From CAZFBR01 sp035353495 [NCBI: uncultured bacterium] (lineage in GTDB: Bacteria; DAOPZR01): a stretch of 21,280 nt of DNA. The notes beneath the pieces were generated by a model, which was not told the DNA's origin, made no database searches, and saw only the letters and a program-made list of their open reading frames with translations. Numbering within the stretch: the stretch's first letter is position 1; the number at the start of each line of letters is the position of its first letter. Shown piece by piece: positions 1 to 7,697 of this stretch. Location: the NCBI GenBank assembly GCA_964517215.1, contig CAZFBR010000032.1, positions 1-21,280 on the forward strand, read 5' to 3'. Both the position numbers and the translations under genes were made by a program.

Positions 1-2715
1 CGACGCCGGCACGCCGCCCAGGGCGATCAGCATGTCGCTGACCTTGACCCCGCCGCGGTCGATGACGAGGTGCTGGTAGGACTGCTCCCCCTCCATGGTG
101 CTGGCTTCGACGCCCGCCGCCTCGGCGGCATACTGGCGATAGAGATATTCGAAGAGTTCGCCCGCGGTCACGCGGTTGTCCTGATTGCTGTCGGCGGCGC
201 CCAGCAGCCCGGCGCGAATGAAGTGTGACAGATAGCCGCCCGCCTGAAACTTGTCGGGAATGGCCGAGGTGAGATCCTCCTCGCTGGAAAACATGCCCAT
301 CTGTTTGGTCAGCGTCAGCGCATCGCGGAAACCGCCGGAAAAGCAGGAATCGAGCGCCAGCAGCGTGACCCGGCAGCGGATGGAGCCCAGCAGCCGGCTC
401 ATCTCGTCGTCGGAAAGTTCCTCATCATAGAGCACGAGGGCTTCCTCGCGCCGGTCGCGCTCGGTGCAGGCGGCGTCCTCATCCCCCTGATCGCCGTGGC
501 CGGAATGGAAGAAGATAAATACGTCGTTGGGGCCGATCTGCGCCGCCAGTTCGCGGAACGCCTTGCGCACATTGGCCAGGGTGGCCTCGCGGTCACACAG
601 GATGCGCTGCTCGGCCATGGACGACACATGGGCGGCGCGCAGCGAATCGGCGAGCTTGCGCGCATCGTCGGAACAGAGCGGCAAATCATTCTCCTCGCCC
701 GGGTAGTCGGTGATGCCAACGAAGATACCGTACACCCGCCCGCCCACATCGTCAACCACTTCGCCGTCGGTGGGGTCTGATGACTGCCCGCCGTCGGTGA
801 GGGAGGGCGGCTGCTGATTGTCGGGCGGCAGATAATCCCTCGAATGGTCCGGGAGAGTGATGGTGCCGGAGCCGCCCGTGGTGGTGCCGGCGCCGGGGGT
901 GACGAAGGCGAGGCGATAGGCGCCGCTTTCGCCCGGACGGTAAGTGGTGGCGAACACTTCGTAATCGCCCGTGGCGGGCAGGGTGTACTCGAGGCGGGCG
1001 TCCTGCGAATTCTCGCGCGCATCGTCGTTGTCGTATTCGACCCCGTGACCGCGCAGGCAGAGATAGGGATCAACGGCGGACGAGGTCATGGTGATGGCGA
1101 TGCGTTCGCCCGCCCGGCCGGAGAAGGTGTAGACATCGCGGTATTCGCCCGAGGTCAGCATGCTGGAGCCGGCACCCAGCGTACCGGACACCGCCCGGTC
1201 GCGCGGCAGGACCTGGGTCCGCCCGCCACCGATGGCGACGGTGCCGGTCTGGCGTTCGCCGTCAAGCGCGTTGGCGAGCAGGCGATAGGCGCCGGTTTCG
1301 CCGGGCCGGGCGGAGGTGACATAAATGCGGTAGGTGCCCGCGCAATGAGCGCTGAATTCGATGCGGCTGTGCGCGCGGCTGCCGGCGTAATCGTCGTTGT
1401 CTTCGCGGAAATCATTCGGGCCGCGGATGAACACATAGGGGTCGAACACCGACGAGGTCAGGTCGGCGGCAATGGATTGTCCCTGGCGCAGTTCGAGCGA
1501 ATAGCAATCGCGGTATTCGCCGGTGCTGAGCAGCACATCGCCGGCGGCCAGCGTGCCGGTGGCGGCGGCGCCGAGTTGCAGGGCAAAGTCGGCAGCGGCT
1601 GAGCCGGCGGCGGCCGCCGCCGCACCTTCGCTGAAGGTCAGCCGGTAGGCGCCTTCCTTGGGCCCGTCACCGTAGGAGTTGGCATAGACGCGGTACTCGC
1701 CCGTGGCGGGGAGGGTGACGGTCAGCTGGGCGTTGCGGTCGTTGTCGTTCGCGTCGTCGTTCTGGGTATTGTAGTTGTCCGGGCCGTTGAGGAACATGAT
1801 CGGATCGAACTCAGTCGATTCGAGGCGGAGCGTGACGGTTTGGCCCGCCCGGCCGTTGAAGGTGTACTGGTCGAGATACGAACCGTCGCGATGGGTCTGG
1901 TCGCCCGCCTGCAGCCGGCCGCTGGCCGGCCGGTTGGCGGCGAGCGTGCCGGCACTGGCGGCGGTGGTGACGGCGGCGGCCGGGGTGCCGCGCTCGATGC
2001 GCAGGCGGTATGCTCCGGTAACGGTGCCCTCACCGTAGGAATTGACGATAACCTGGTAGGTGCCGGCGGCGGGGAGGGTGACGACGAGCCGGCAATTGCG
2101 GCTGTTGCCGTCGTCGTCGTTCGATTCCTGGTAGTTATCGGGACCGACGAGAAACAGGTAGGGATCGAAGTCATCGGACTCCAGGCGGATGGTGATTCGT
2201 TCGCCGCGCTGGCCGGTGAAGGAATGGTAATCAAGGTAGGAACCGTCACGATGCCGTTCATCGCCCGCCGCCAGGCGTCCGGATATCCAGTCGCCGCCGC
2301 CGGCGGCGGCGGGGGTGCTGGCGCCCGGCCGGCCGTTCAGCCGCTCCACCACCAGCCGATAGTCGCCGGTGATACTGCCTTCATAGCTGCTGGCGAAAAT
2401 GGTCACGGTGCCGGCGGCGGCGACGGTGAGCTCGAGCTGGCTGTTCTGATTGCCTTCGGCCATGTCGTCATTGTCGTATTGCCGGTCGTTGGGGTCCCTG
2501 ACGATGAGGTAGGGATCGTAATTGGTGCCGGTCAGGGTTACCCGCAGCCGGTCGCCCGCGCTGACGGACACGGTATAACGGTCATAATAGGAATTATCGC
2601 GCAATTGCGGATCACCGGAACGCAAGGCGCCGGTCTGGTCCAGCAGCGTATCGGCAGAAACGGGTGCAGCGCAAACCAGCAGGAACAGGAGAAGCAGGCG
2701 GCAGGGGAATGACAT
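1..2715 (-). CDS. Exported caspase-family (C14) protease with five PPC domains and an EF-hand, partial
   Basis: The frame is open from the ATG at 2715 to the left edge (905 codons), so the C-terminus is missing. It starts with a Sec signal peptide (hydrophobic LLLLFLLV, cleavage near APVSA, residue 21). Five bacterial pre-peptidase C-terminal (PPC) domains follow, each with an (F/Y/V)DP motif, an acidic NDD turn and a closing GxYRL strand; the DP motifs lie near residues 66, 183, 303, 424 and 548. After a Pro/Gly-rich linker comes a caspase-like domain from about residue 660 (VYGIFVGITDY). The expected catalytic dyad is present: His740 in HSGHGD and Cys791 in LDSCFSGG. A canonical 12-residue EF-hand loop (DSNQDNRVTAGE, 842-853) follows. 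Family knowledge: bacterial caspase homologues (metacaspase/orthocaspase type) cleave mainly after Arg or Lys and are often calcium-activated. I infer a secreted or periplasmic calcium-dependent protease. AAGGAG lies 6 nt before the ATG. The substrate is unknown. Confidence 0.9.
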   Translation of the reverse strand, partial: MSFPCRLLLLFLLVCAAPVSADTLLDQTGALRSGDPQLRDNSYYDRYTVSVSAGDRLRVTLTGTNYDPYLIVRDPNDRQYDNDDMAEGNQNSQLELTVAAAGTVTIFASSYEGSITGDYRLVVERLNGRPGASTPAAAGGGDWISGRLAAGDERHRDGSYLDYHSFTGQRGERITIRLESDDFDPYLFLVGPDNYQESNDDDGNSRNCRLVVTLPAAGTYQVIVNSYGEGTVTGAYRLRIERGTPAAAVTTAASAGTLAANRPASGRLQAGDQTHRDGSYLDQYTFNGRAGQTVTLRLESTEFDPIMFLNGPDNYNTQNDDANDNDRNAQLTVTLPATGEYRVYANSYGDGPKEGAYRLTFSEGAAAAAAGSAAADFALQLGAAATGTLAAGDVLLSTGEYRDCYSLELRQGQSIAADLTSSVFDPYVFIRGPNDFREDNDDYAGSRAHSRIEFSAHCAGTYRIYVTSARPGETGAYRLLANALDGERQTGTVAIGGGRTQVLPRDRAVSGTLGAGSSMLTSGEYRDVYTFSGRAGERIAITMTSSAVDPYLCLRGHGVEYDNDDARENSQDARLEYTLPATGDYEVFATTYRPGESGAYRLAFVTPGAGTTTGGSGTITLPDHSRDYLPPDNQQPPSLTDGGQSSDPTDGEVVDDVGGRVYGIFVGITDYPGEENDLPLCSDDARKLADSLRAAHVSSMAEQRILCDREATLANVRKAFRELAAQIGPNDVFIFFHSGHGDQGDEDAACTERDRREEALVLYDEELSDDEMSRLLGSIRCRVTLLALDSCFSGGFRDALTLTKQMGMFSSEEDLTSAIPDKFQAGGYLSHFIRAGLLGAADSNQDNRVTAGELFEYLYRQYAAEAAGVEASTMEGEQSYQHLVIDRGGVKVSDMLIALGGVPAS

Positions 2716-2746
2716 GACACGCTCCTTGCGCAGCGTTGGTGCAGCG

Positions 2747-2775
2747 ACTATAACCTAACTCCTTAGACAGCGCAA
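2747..2775 (-). promoter_or_regulatory. Sigma-70-like promoter of the caspase-family gene
   Basis: On the minus strand there is TTGCGC (2775-2770), a 17-bp spacer and TATAGT (2752-2747, five of six consensus bases). Transcription would start near 2740 and give a leader of about 25 nt containing the AAGGAG ribosome site. Called by eye from consensus match and spacing. Confidence 0.5.
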
Positions 2776-2801
2776 CCGGACATATGGTTGATGCATCATT
2801 A

Positions 2802-2829
2802 TTGACAGGATAACACGGCGAGATATGCA
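2802..2829 (+). promoter_or_regulatory. Possible promoter of the EF-hand protein gene
   Basis: A perfect -35 hexamer TTGACA (2802-2807) is followed after 16 bp by a poor -10 candidate, TATGCA (2824-2829). The start codon is about 135 nt downstream, so the leader would be long. The -35 match is good, the -10 weak. It lies back to back with the minus-strand promoter at 2747-2775, so both genes may share control. Confidence 0.3.
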
Positions 2830-2963
2830 AATATTACATGCTGGCGGTATAGGAGTTGTGAAAAATGTTGGCGGACACAGTCAAGAAAGAAGACAAAAAG
2901 CCGATATAGATAATGAGGATCAAGGAAAGATCCAGAATATCGCGGACCATGGAGGGAACCGCA

Positions 2964-4259
2964 ATGAATGCCAATCAACTCACCTCGCTATTGGGCAATC
3001 AGGACAATGTCTACACCTATGTGCAGGATCTGCTGCAGGGCAAAGCCGGCACGGACGCGCTGTCGGTGACCGACAGCGATGCGCTGGCAGGCGTCATGGA
3101 CGAGCTGGCCGCAGCGGATATCTCGGAGGTCAGTTACGAGCGGTACGAACTGGATTACAGTTCGGTCAAGCTGATCGAGCGGGGGATTACCGGTGAAAAC
3201 CGGAAAGCAGCCGGTTCCTCACTCAGCGCGGAAGCGATCAATCTGAGCTACGAGCAGCTGTCGTTTACCGCCAGCAGCAAGGATGCGAATGGCGACACGG
3301 TGGCCGCCACCTACACCTTCACGATGACCAGCATGGAATATGAGAGTCTGAACGCGGAATTCAACGGGCAGGCCTCGGCCGATACCGTCAATCAGTTTCT
3401 TGATCAATTCGAGCAGGCATTCGGCGCCGGTGCTGCGGCGCCGGTGCATACCCGCGGCGGCAACACGGCCGCTCAGGGTAATGATGCGGAGGACGGACTG
3501 ACCGGCAAGCAGCGCCAGCAGTTGAATGAACTGCGGATGCTGCTCAAGACCTTCACTAACCGCAGCGATCAGGACATCGACCGGACCATCGGCTCGCTGC
3601 GCGACATGTTTGCGAGCATGAACGGGAACGGCGGCACCGCGGCGGAATCGGCAACGGCAAGCCTGGCCGCATCGTCCGCGTCGGCGGCATCGTTTTCGTC
3701 AGCGACGGTGCAGGTGCAGGTGACGCTGTATGCCAGCGGACGAATGGAAATGCAGCAGGTGGCGGACCCGCTGGTGATCGATCTTGACGGCGATGGGGTC
3801 GAACTGACCGATGAGGACAGCGGGGCGGTGTTCGACCTGACCGGCGACGGCACCGCGGAACAGGCCGGGACGATCACCGGCGACGATGCGTTCCTGACCC
3901 TCGACCGCAACGGCAACGGCAGCATCGACGGCGGCAAAGAACTGTTTGGCGACCAGCATGGCGCTGCCAACGGCTTTGACGAACTGAAGAAATTCGACGA
4001 TAACGGCGACGGGCGCATCGATGCGCAGGATGCGGTGTTCGCCCAGCTGCAGCTGTGGACGGACCGCAATGCCGACGGGGCGAGCGGGACGGGTGAACTG
4101 CGCGGCCTCTCCGCCGCAGGCATTGCCGCCATTGATTTGAACTATCAGACCTACAACATCCGGGGAGAGAAGAGCGAACTGGGTGAGGCGGCGGCGGTGA
4201 CGTTTACCGACGGCCGGGTGCATGCGGCGGCGGATGTGCGGATTTCGTACCAGGCATAG
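2964..4259 (+). CDS. EF-hand-like calcium-binding repeat protein
   Basis: 431 residues. The start at 2964 is chosen because GGAGGG lies 7 nt upstream; in-frame ATGs at 2913 and 2949 lack a site as good. The N-terminal half (1-265) is not recognised; it is acidic, predicted helical, and includes an Ala/Ser-rich stretch near 230-250. The C-terminal part holds a run of calcium-loop motifs: DLDGDGVELTDED from residue 273, DRNGNGSIDGGK from 314, DDNGDGRIDAQD (345-356) and DRNADGASGTGE (367-378). The 'DPLVIDLDGDG' opening and the 'DGGKELFG' phrase are typical of large bacterial surface or type I-secreted proteins. There is no Sec signal peptide and there are no RTX nonapeptides. Function is unknown; I infer calcium-dependent folding, perhaps outside the cell. 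It is divergent from the caspase-family gene, which also has an EF-hand. Confidence 0.85.
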   Translation: MNANQLTSLLGNQDNVYTYVQDLLQGKAGTDALSVTDSDALAGVMDELAAADISEVSYERYELDYSSVKLIERGITGENRKAAGSSLSAEAINLSYEQLSFTASSKDANGDTVAATYTFTMTSMEYESLNAEFNGQASADTVNQFLDQFEQAFGAGAAAPVHTRGGNTAAQGNDAEDGLTGKQRQQLNELRMLLKTFTNRSDQDIDRTIGSLRDMFASMNGNGGTAAESATASLAASSASAASFSSATVQVQVTLYASGRMEMQQVADPLVIDLDGDGVELTDEDSGAVFDLTGDGTAEQAGTITGDDAFLTLDRNGNGSIDGGKELFGDQHGAANGFDELKKFDDNGDGRIDAQDAVFAQLQLWTDRNADGASGTGELRGLSAAGIAAIDLNYQTYNIRGEKSELGEAAAVTFTDGRVHAAADVRISYQA

Positions 4260-4271
4260 TCAAAACAGGTG

Positions 4272-4337
4272 ACGGCGGCCGGACCCGCCGCCGTTGCCAC
4301 GGAAAGCATGGACGCCGGCCCGACCGAGGCCGGCGTC
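4272..4337 (+). terminator. Tandem GC-rich hairpins after the EF-hand protein gene
   Basis: Two perfect stem-loops follow the stop codon: an 8-bp stem (4272-4279 with 4287-4294, 7-nt loop) and a 10-bp stem (4311-4320 with 4328-4337, 7-nt loop). Neither is followed by a run of T, so they are weak as intrinsic terminators. They may instead block 3' exonucleases or act with Rho. Confidence 0.4.
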
Positions 4338-4561
4338 CTCATGTCTGTTCATGCCCAAGTGTGAAATAACGGGGACAGGATACTCCATTTCATGCGCACG
4401 TCTTTATGCCGGTGGCGCCGCAAGCGGGTGTGGGGGGCAATGCCGGAAGCAAGTGCAGAACCGGTGCATTGCGCAACGGCTTCCGACGTTACCACAAGAG
4501 GATTGCCAAATGGCGGAACCGGGGCGGTTTGGCGGTCGCAGAGCCGGCGGTGCGGACGCGT

Positions 4562-4590
4562 TTGCACCGGGATCCGGTGTGATTTATACT
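4562..4590 (+). promoter_or_regulatory. Promoter placing transcription start at the SLOG-like gene's ATG
   Basis: TTGCAC (4562-4567), a 17-bp spacer and TATACT (4585-4590, five of six -10 bases). Standard spacing puts the transcription start at about 4596-4598, one to three bases before the ATG at 4599. No Shine-Dalgarno sequence precedes that ATG, which fits a leaderless or near-leaderless message. The -35 match is only moderate. Confidence 0.45.
4565..4579. promoter_or_regulatory. Operator-like inverted repeat inside the promoter
   Basis: CACCGG-GAT-CCGGTG is a perfect 6-bp inverted repeat with a 3-bp centre. It overlaps the -35 element and lies between -35 and -10, a common position for a repressor site. 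No regulator gene is next to it, and a GC-rich 6-mer dyad can occur by chance. Confidence 0.3.
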
Positions 4591-4598
4591 TTGTAACC

Positions 4599-5099
4599 AT
4601 GACTGCGACAAACGAATTGCCGCCGGCCGACGCGTTTGTCCCGGCGGAACCGCAGGTGGCGTTGACCGACGGCATTGTTGTCACCGGTTCACGCGATATC
4701 GGGCGAACCGCAGCGCGGACGGCATTCGCGCTGCACCTGACCGGCTGGTGCGGCCACCAGCGGACCTGGCTGGTGGGGGGCGCCATCGGCATCGACCGCT
4801 GGGTGCTGGAATGGCTGGCGGAACGCGACGAAACGGTGTGGGTGGTAGTGCCGTTCACCGCGGCGCGCCAGCCCGCGTCAGTGCAGACCGCCTTGCGGCT
4901 GGCGCAACGGGTCATAGAACTGCAGCTGCCTGAGGGAAAGACCGCCTATATCCGCCGCAACTATTACATGGTGGAGCATGCGGCGACGGTGCTCGGGTTT
5001 TGGTCGGGGAAAAGGGGCGGCACACTGGCGACGCTGACCTACGCACAAAGGCGCGGTCGTGAGACCCACTGGCAGGCGCTGCCCGGCGGCACGCCGTAG
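4599..5099 (+). CDS. DprA/SLOG-like Rossmann-fold nucleotide-binding protein
   Basis: 166 residues. The motifs follow the DprA/SLOG order: a beta-strand and glycine loop VVTGSRDIG (27-35), then LVGGAIGID (58-66, compare the DprA GGAxGID), then RRNYYMVEHAATVLGFW (119-135, compare the DprA RN-M stretch), then GGTLATLTYA (140-149, compare DprA SGTLxTA). These are the ligand-pocket elements of the family. It is much shorter than DprA (about 300-370 residues) and lacks the SAM and winged-helix domains, so it is probably not a recombination mediator. SLOG proteins bind nucleotides or nucleotide-derived ligands; the ligand here is unknown. The start is ATG 4599: the upstream extension has poor composition and the promoter ends at this codon. 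The stop codon (5097-5099) overlaps the ribosome site of the next gene, so the two are probably translationally coupled. Confidence 0.75.
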   Translation: MTATNELPPADAFVPAEPQVALTDGIVVTGSRDIGRTAARTAFALHLTGWCGHQRTWLVGGAIGIDRWVLEWLAERDETVWVVVPFTAARQPASVQTALRLAQRVIELQLPEGKTAYIRRNYYMVEHAATVLGFWSGKRGGTLATLTYAQRRGRETHWQALPGGTP

Positions 5100-5109
5100 G
5101 AGAAAAGCA

Positions 5110-6198
5110 ATGGAAACCGGAATGCTGCAGAAATTCGCAACGGTGCTGCTCGACTATTCGCTGCAGGTGAAACCGGGCGAGTACATCGTGGTCAATGCGA
5201 GCACGCTGGCGCAGCCGCTGGTGGAACAGGTCTATGCGGGTCTGCTCGAACGCGGGGCGTTTCCGCTGCTGCGTCTGGCATTGCCGCAGCAGGAGGAGTT
5301 GTTCCATGCGCACGCGCGCGACCGACATTTTACCACTCGGTCACCTTTTTCGGCCTTCGAGGCAAAACGCGCGGACGGCTGGCTGACCATCATGGCGAGC
5401 GCCAATACCCGGGCGCTGGCGGGGACCGACCCGCGCCGTCACGCCCAACTGCTGCGCACGAGCAAGCCGGTGCGCGCGCACATCACGCGCAAGGACCGCT
5501 GGACGCTGACGCTGTTTCCGACGCCGGCCTATGCGCAGGATGCGGGGATGGGCCTGCACGATTTTGAACGGTTTGTCGCCCGCGCGCTGTTTCTCGACCG
5601 GCGCGATCCGCTGGCGGCATGGCGCACATTGCAGCGACGGCAGGAAACGCTGGTGCGGCGGCTGTGCGGTGCGCAGCAGGTGCGGGTCACCGCCCCGGGC
5701 ACTGACCTGACCCTGCGGGTGACCGGCAGGAGCTTCATTAACAGCTGCGGGTATCGCAATATGCCGAGTGGCGAGGTATTCACCTCGCCGGTTGAGGACA
5801 GCGCCGAGGGGGTGATCACCTTCGCCCTGCCCGCCTGCCATGGCGGGCGCGAAGTGGAAGGCGTGCGGCTGGTTTTCCGCCATGGCGCGGTGGTGGAGGC
5901 CAGTGCCCGGCGCGGCGATGACTATCTGCAGACGCTCCTTGGCACCGATGCCGGCGCCAAACGAATCGGTGAATTCGCGTTCGGGTTGAATTACGGGATC
6001 GACCGTCCGTGCAAAAATATCCTGTTTGATGAAAAGATCGGCGGCACGGTGCACCTGGCGCTGGGCGACAGTTTCGCCGAAGCGGGCGGCAAAAATAAGT
6101 CCGCCCTGCACTGGGACCTCATCTGCGACCTGCGCCGGGAAGGCGTGGTGACCGTTGACGGGGTCACGGTGATGCGCAACGGCAAACTGACCGGATAG
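5110..6198 (+). CDS. M29-family metallo-aminopeptidase (AmpS/AmpT type)
   Basis: 362 residues, slightly shorter than typical M29 enzymes (about 410). These are dimetal exopeptidases that remove N-terminal amino acids from peptides in the cytoplasm. The metal ligands known from Thermus AmpT (Glu250, Glu316, His345, His376, Asp378) have clear counterparts: Glu222 in PSGEVFTSP, Glu288 in IGEFAFG, His315 in VHLALGD, and His334 and Asp336 in ALHWD. The N-terminal domain is shortened. There is no signal peptide. The start is ATG 5110, with AGGAG 7 nt upstream overlapping the previous gene's stop codon; an in-frame ATG at 5059 lies inside the previous gene and lacks a ribosome site. The pairing suggests peptide turnover linked to the SLOG-like protein, but the link is inferred from context only. 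Confidence 0.9.
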   Translation: METGMLQKFATVLLDYSLQVKPGEYIVVNASTLAQPLVEQVYAGLLERGAFPLLRLALPQQEELFHAHARDRHFTTRSPFSAFEAKRADGWLTIMASANTRALAGTDPRRHAQLLRTSKPVRAHITRKDRWTLTLFPTPAYAQDAGMGLHDFERFVARALFLDRRDPLAAWRTLQRRQETLVRRLCGAQQVRVTAPGTDLTLRVTGRSFINSCGYRNMPSGEVFTSPVEDSAEGVITFALPACHGGREVEGVRLVFRHGAVVEASARRGDDYLQTLLGTDAGAKRIGEFAFGLNYGIDRPCKNILFDEKIGGTVHLALGDSFAEAGGKNKSALHWDLICDLRREGVVTVDGVTVMRNGKLTG

Positions 6199-6211
6199 TT
6201 TTCCGGCAGTG

Positions 6212-7675
6212 TCAATGCAGCAACACCACCCGCGGCGAACTGAAGACCGGGGGTGAGATCACCATGGTCAGGTATTCGGTCCATGGCTCCGGCATGACGT
6301 TGGGGGTCGGTTTGTGGATGATGCTCAGGTTCTGCGCCATGTTGTTGAAATAGACATCGGTGTTGGAGTAAACCCCACCGAGGATGGTCATCGGGGCGTT
6401 GGGCGGGCCGTCATTGTTGATATGGATGCCGGAATTTGCATAAATGCAGCCGTTGAGGGTGACAGGTGAACTGGCCTTGAGGTTATTGAGGTGAACCGTT
6501 CCGCCGATCATGAAGAAAAGCTCATTGGTGGTGTCCTTGCTGGTGGCGTTGACCCCGAAATTGTTAAAATGAACGTCGTTGGTCACCACGAAGCACCAGT
6601 CACCGCTGATATTGGCGTCGGTGGCCGCGCTGCCGCCGCTCGATTTGTTGAGGTGCAGTGAGCCGTTTCTGACGTAGAGGGTGCCGCTGGTGATGGTGTC
6701 GCCGGTGATCACCCCGCCGACATGGAAACGCGGATCGCCGGCCGGCGGGAAGGAGCCGGTCATGGTGTAATCGCCGTCAATGATGATGATCGGGTGGGTG
6801 AAATTGGGGTCGTTGACCCCGGTGGGGTAGACCATGGGGGGCATGTCGAGGTCGGGGCTGGAGTCGCCGGTGAGGACGTCGCCCGCCACGGTCATCGAGT
6901 CGGTATTCTTGATGGCCACGTTCAGCCCCGCGCTGACGGAGCCGGTGATATTGACGATATTGTCATTCTGAAAGGTGACGACCTGCTCGTTGGCATGCAC
7001 GTCGCCGTCGATGTACAGGACCTTTTTGCTGTTGGTGAAGGTGACGTCCTCCTTGGCGTAAACGCCGTTGGCGAAGACGGGATTGACGGTGGGGCTGTCG
7101 GGGTTTGGTTCGCTGATGGAAAAGAATGATTCATAATCGATGGTGGCTTTGGCCACCGCCGTGGCAACAACATCCTGGTTCGCGTCGAGGATGGCCGAAC
7201 CGCACTTGGTGTGCAGTTCGATTTCGACGTAATAGTCGATGATCTGCTTGTTCCCCTCGCGCCGGGCGGTGAATTTCGGGCGGGCGACGGTCATCACCAC
7301 ATTGCCGCCGAAATAGTTGCTGGCGGCGTTGGTGATCGCGTTGCGGCTCATGTACTCCGCGGCGCGCGCCTGCGCGTACTGGTCGACCGCCTGCGCGTTG
7401 GCGACGGAGAGCACGTGATCGCCGACCTGGTAGCCCTGCTCGGTCATCCAGCCCTTGATTTCACTGCTGACGAGATAAGAGGGAATCTGCACGCTGGGGA
7501 CCATGGCCGCGGTATGGAGGGCGGTATCGTCGGCCAGTTTCTGCAATTCCTCCTCATAGGTCTGGCGGGTCAGCACGTCACGGATGATCACGAACCCCAT
7601 CACCAGCAGGATTATGACCAGGGCGCTGGCCACCAAAAAGTTGCCCCGCTGCCGCCGATACCGGGAAAGGGTCAT
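6212..7675 (-). CDS. TadG-like pseudopilin-type protein with beta-strand repeat region
   Basis: 487 residues. The N-terminus (RRQRGNFLVASALVIILLVM) has the basic stretch and single hydrophobic helix of TadE/TadG Flp-pilus assembly proteins, followed by a helical part (to about 110) resembling the Tad_Flp extracellular region. From about residue 200 to the end comes a Gly/Asn/Asp-rich run of short beta-strand units such as VLYIDGDVHAN, VNITGSVSAG and MTVAGDVLTGD, recalling the bactofilin-type or right-handed beta-helix pattern. The chain is probably anchored in the inner membrane with most of it outside. The start is ATG 7675, with GAGGAG 8 nt upstream; the in-frame GTG at 7684 would overlap that site. 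It is the last gene of the operon, 22 nt after the TadE-like gene, and converges on the aminopeptidase gene with a 13-nt gap. Its role is inferred to be a minor pilin or envelope scaffold. Confidence 0.75.
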   Translation of the reverse strand: MTLSRYRRQRGNFLVASALVIILLVMGFVIIRDVLTRQTYEEELQKLADDTALHTAAMVPSVQIPSYLVSSEIKGWMTEQGYQVGDHVLSVANAQAVDQYAQARAAEYMSRNAITNAASNYFGGNVVMTVARPKFTARREGNKQIIDYYVEIELHTKCGSAILDANQDVVATAVAKATIDYESFFSISEPNPDSPTVNPVFANGVYAKEDVTFTNSKKVLYIDGDVHANEQVVTFQNDNIVNITGSVSAGLNVAIKNTDSMTVAGDVLTGDSSPDLDMPPMVYPTGVNDPNFTHPIIIIDGDYTMTGSFPPAGDPRFHVGGVITGDTITSGTLYVRNGSLHLNKSSGGSAATDANISGDWCFVVTNDVHFNNFGVNATSKDTTNELFFMIGGTVHLNNLKASSPVTLNGCIYANSGIHINNDGPPNAPMTILGGVYSNTDVYFNNMAQNLSIIHKPTPNVMPEPWTEYLTMVISPPVFSSPRVVLLH

Positions 7676-7697
7676 GAGCGTCACTCCTCGCCGCCCG

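Larger units (their letters stand above)
4260..4598. other. Intergenic region, EF-hand protein gene to SLOG-like gene
   Basis: This 339-bp gap holds the tandem hairpins, then a distinctive string at 4363-4391 whose core is ggggacaggatactcc, and finally the promoter and operator-like palindrome before 4599. The frame of the downstream gene is open back to 4392, but that extension is rich in Arg, Cys and Trp and looks untranslated. I see no RNA gene here. Confidence 0.45.

Noticed and set aside
844-2712. Gly/Ala/Val-rich plus-strand frames (844-1602 and 1840-2712)
   Set aside because: They are antisense to the PPC domains, which show a clear signal peptide and repeated domain motifs; the plus-strand products are low-complexity.
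1-2715. The PPC-coding DNA as a tandem DNA repeat
   Set aside because: The five units share protein motifs but their DNA has diverged and they lie about 360 bases apart; they are protein domains, not a satellite or CRISPR-like array.
4392-4598. An N-terminal extension of the SLOG-like protein by 69 codons
   Set aside because: The extension has a non-coding composition (many Arg, Cys and Trp), and the promoter lies inside it.
5341-6111. A 256-codon minus-strand frame
   Set aside because: It is antisense to the M29 aminopeptidase, in which all five metal ligands are conserved.
6191-6206. A small hairpin ccgga/tccgg between the convergent aminopeptidase and Tad-like genes
   Set aside because: Five base pairs without a T-run is too weak to call a terminator.
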